This document shows positions 32,211 to 32,257 of a stretch of DNA of 32,257 nt, one piece after another. Below the pieces are notes generated by a model. That model worked only from the letters and a program-made list of their open reading frames with translations. It was not told the DNA's origin and searched no databases. The DNA comes from an uncultured Gammaproteobacteria bacterium (GTDB lineage Bacteria; Pseudomonadota; Gammaproteobacteria; Pseudomonadales; Azotimanducaceae), in NCBI GenBank assembly GCA_913060615.1, contig CAJXUL010000011.1, positions 1 to 32,257 of the forward strand, written 5' to 3'. Position 1 is the first letter of the stretch; each line of letters begins with the position of its first letter. A program made the position numbers and the translations under genes.

Positions 32211-32257
32211 CTGTCTCTTATACACATCTGACGCTGCCGACGAATAGAGAGGTGTAG
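32211..32257. other. Nextera adapter with i5 index (artefact)
   Basis: CTGTCTCTTATACACATCT (mosaic end) is followed by GACGCTGCCGACGA (read-1 adapter complement), then ATAGAGAG, the reverse complement of an i5 index CTCTCTAT, then GTGTAG, the start of the P5 complement. This is read-through adapter sequence left in the assembly. Confidence 0.98.

Noticed and set aside
1-32257. tRNA, rRNA, IS element or prophage genes
   Set aside because: None seen on reading both strands; the only recombinase is IntI and no IS-type terminal repeats with a transposase were found.

Overview
The window reads as a complete short-read assembly contig from a gammaproteobacterium. A marine, Cellvibrionales/Spongiibacteraceae-like source is my inference from gene content; I have no rRNA or marker gene to prove it. 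Both ends carry Illumina Nextera (Tn5) adapter sequence: bases 1-13 and 32211-32257, the latter with an i5-type index. Only about 14-32210 is genomic.

Layout. (1) 14-2515 is the intI end of a sedentary-type chromosomal integron. A full-length integron integrase reads rightwards, with a LexA-type box just upstream. To its left are three cassettes, all on the minus strand, each a small ORF followed by an attC site. The third is cut by the contig end. Cassette 1 encodes a TfoX N-domain-like protein and the other two are unknown. (2) 2626-4971 is a secreted penicillin/acyl-homoserine-lactone acylase-family Ntn hydrolase. (3) 5159-10000 is an acyl-CoA catabolism block: alpha/beta hydrolase, paired small and large acyl-CoA dehydrogenase subunits (minus), and a divergent crotonase (plus). 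(4) 10139-13124 is a two-gene unit, CDGSH iron-sulfur protein and a DUF349 protein. (5) 13300-15747 is a PepSY-PhoP-PhoQ-like operon (minus). (6) 16043-18164 holds a glycine-zipper envelope protein, a small four-helix membrane protein and a D-glycerate 3-kinase-like P-loop kinase. (7) 18599-27510 holds an M16 metallopeptidase lipoprotein, a BioY biotin transporter, a DinG-type iron-sulfur helicase, a PQQ-type sugar dehydrogenase and a ThDP-dependent enzyme. (8) 27767-31942 holds a cytoplasmic papain-like protease fused to an alpha/beta-hydrolase-like domain whose nucleophile position is Gly, a divergent CadC/HilA-like winged-helix + TPR regulator, and an unknown 127-aa protein.

The most notable signals are the integron array, the papain/pseudo-hydrolase fusion with its divergent regulator, an acyl-CoA dehydrogenase large subunit lacking its usual flavin-binding motif, and short tandem duplications (11-14 bp units) in at least six separate intergenic spacers.

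Several ORF-track starts were corrected from ribosome binding sites and family alignment: intI to 1547, DUF349 to 10395, M16 to TTG 18599, DinG to 24227, PQQ dehydrogenase to GTG 24347, ThDP enzyme to 27510, papain-like protein to 29749. No rRNA, tRNA, CRISPR array or IS element was seen.
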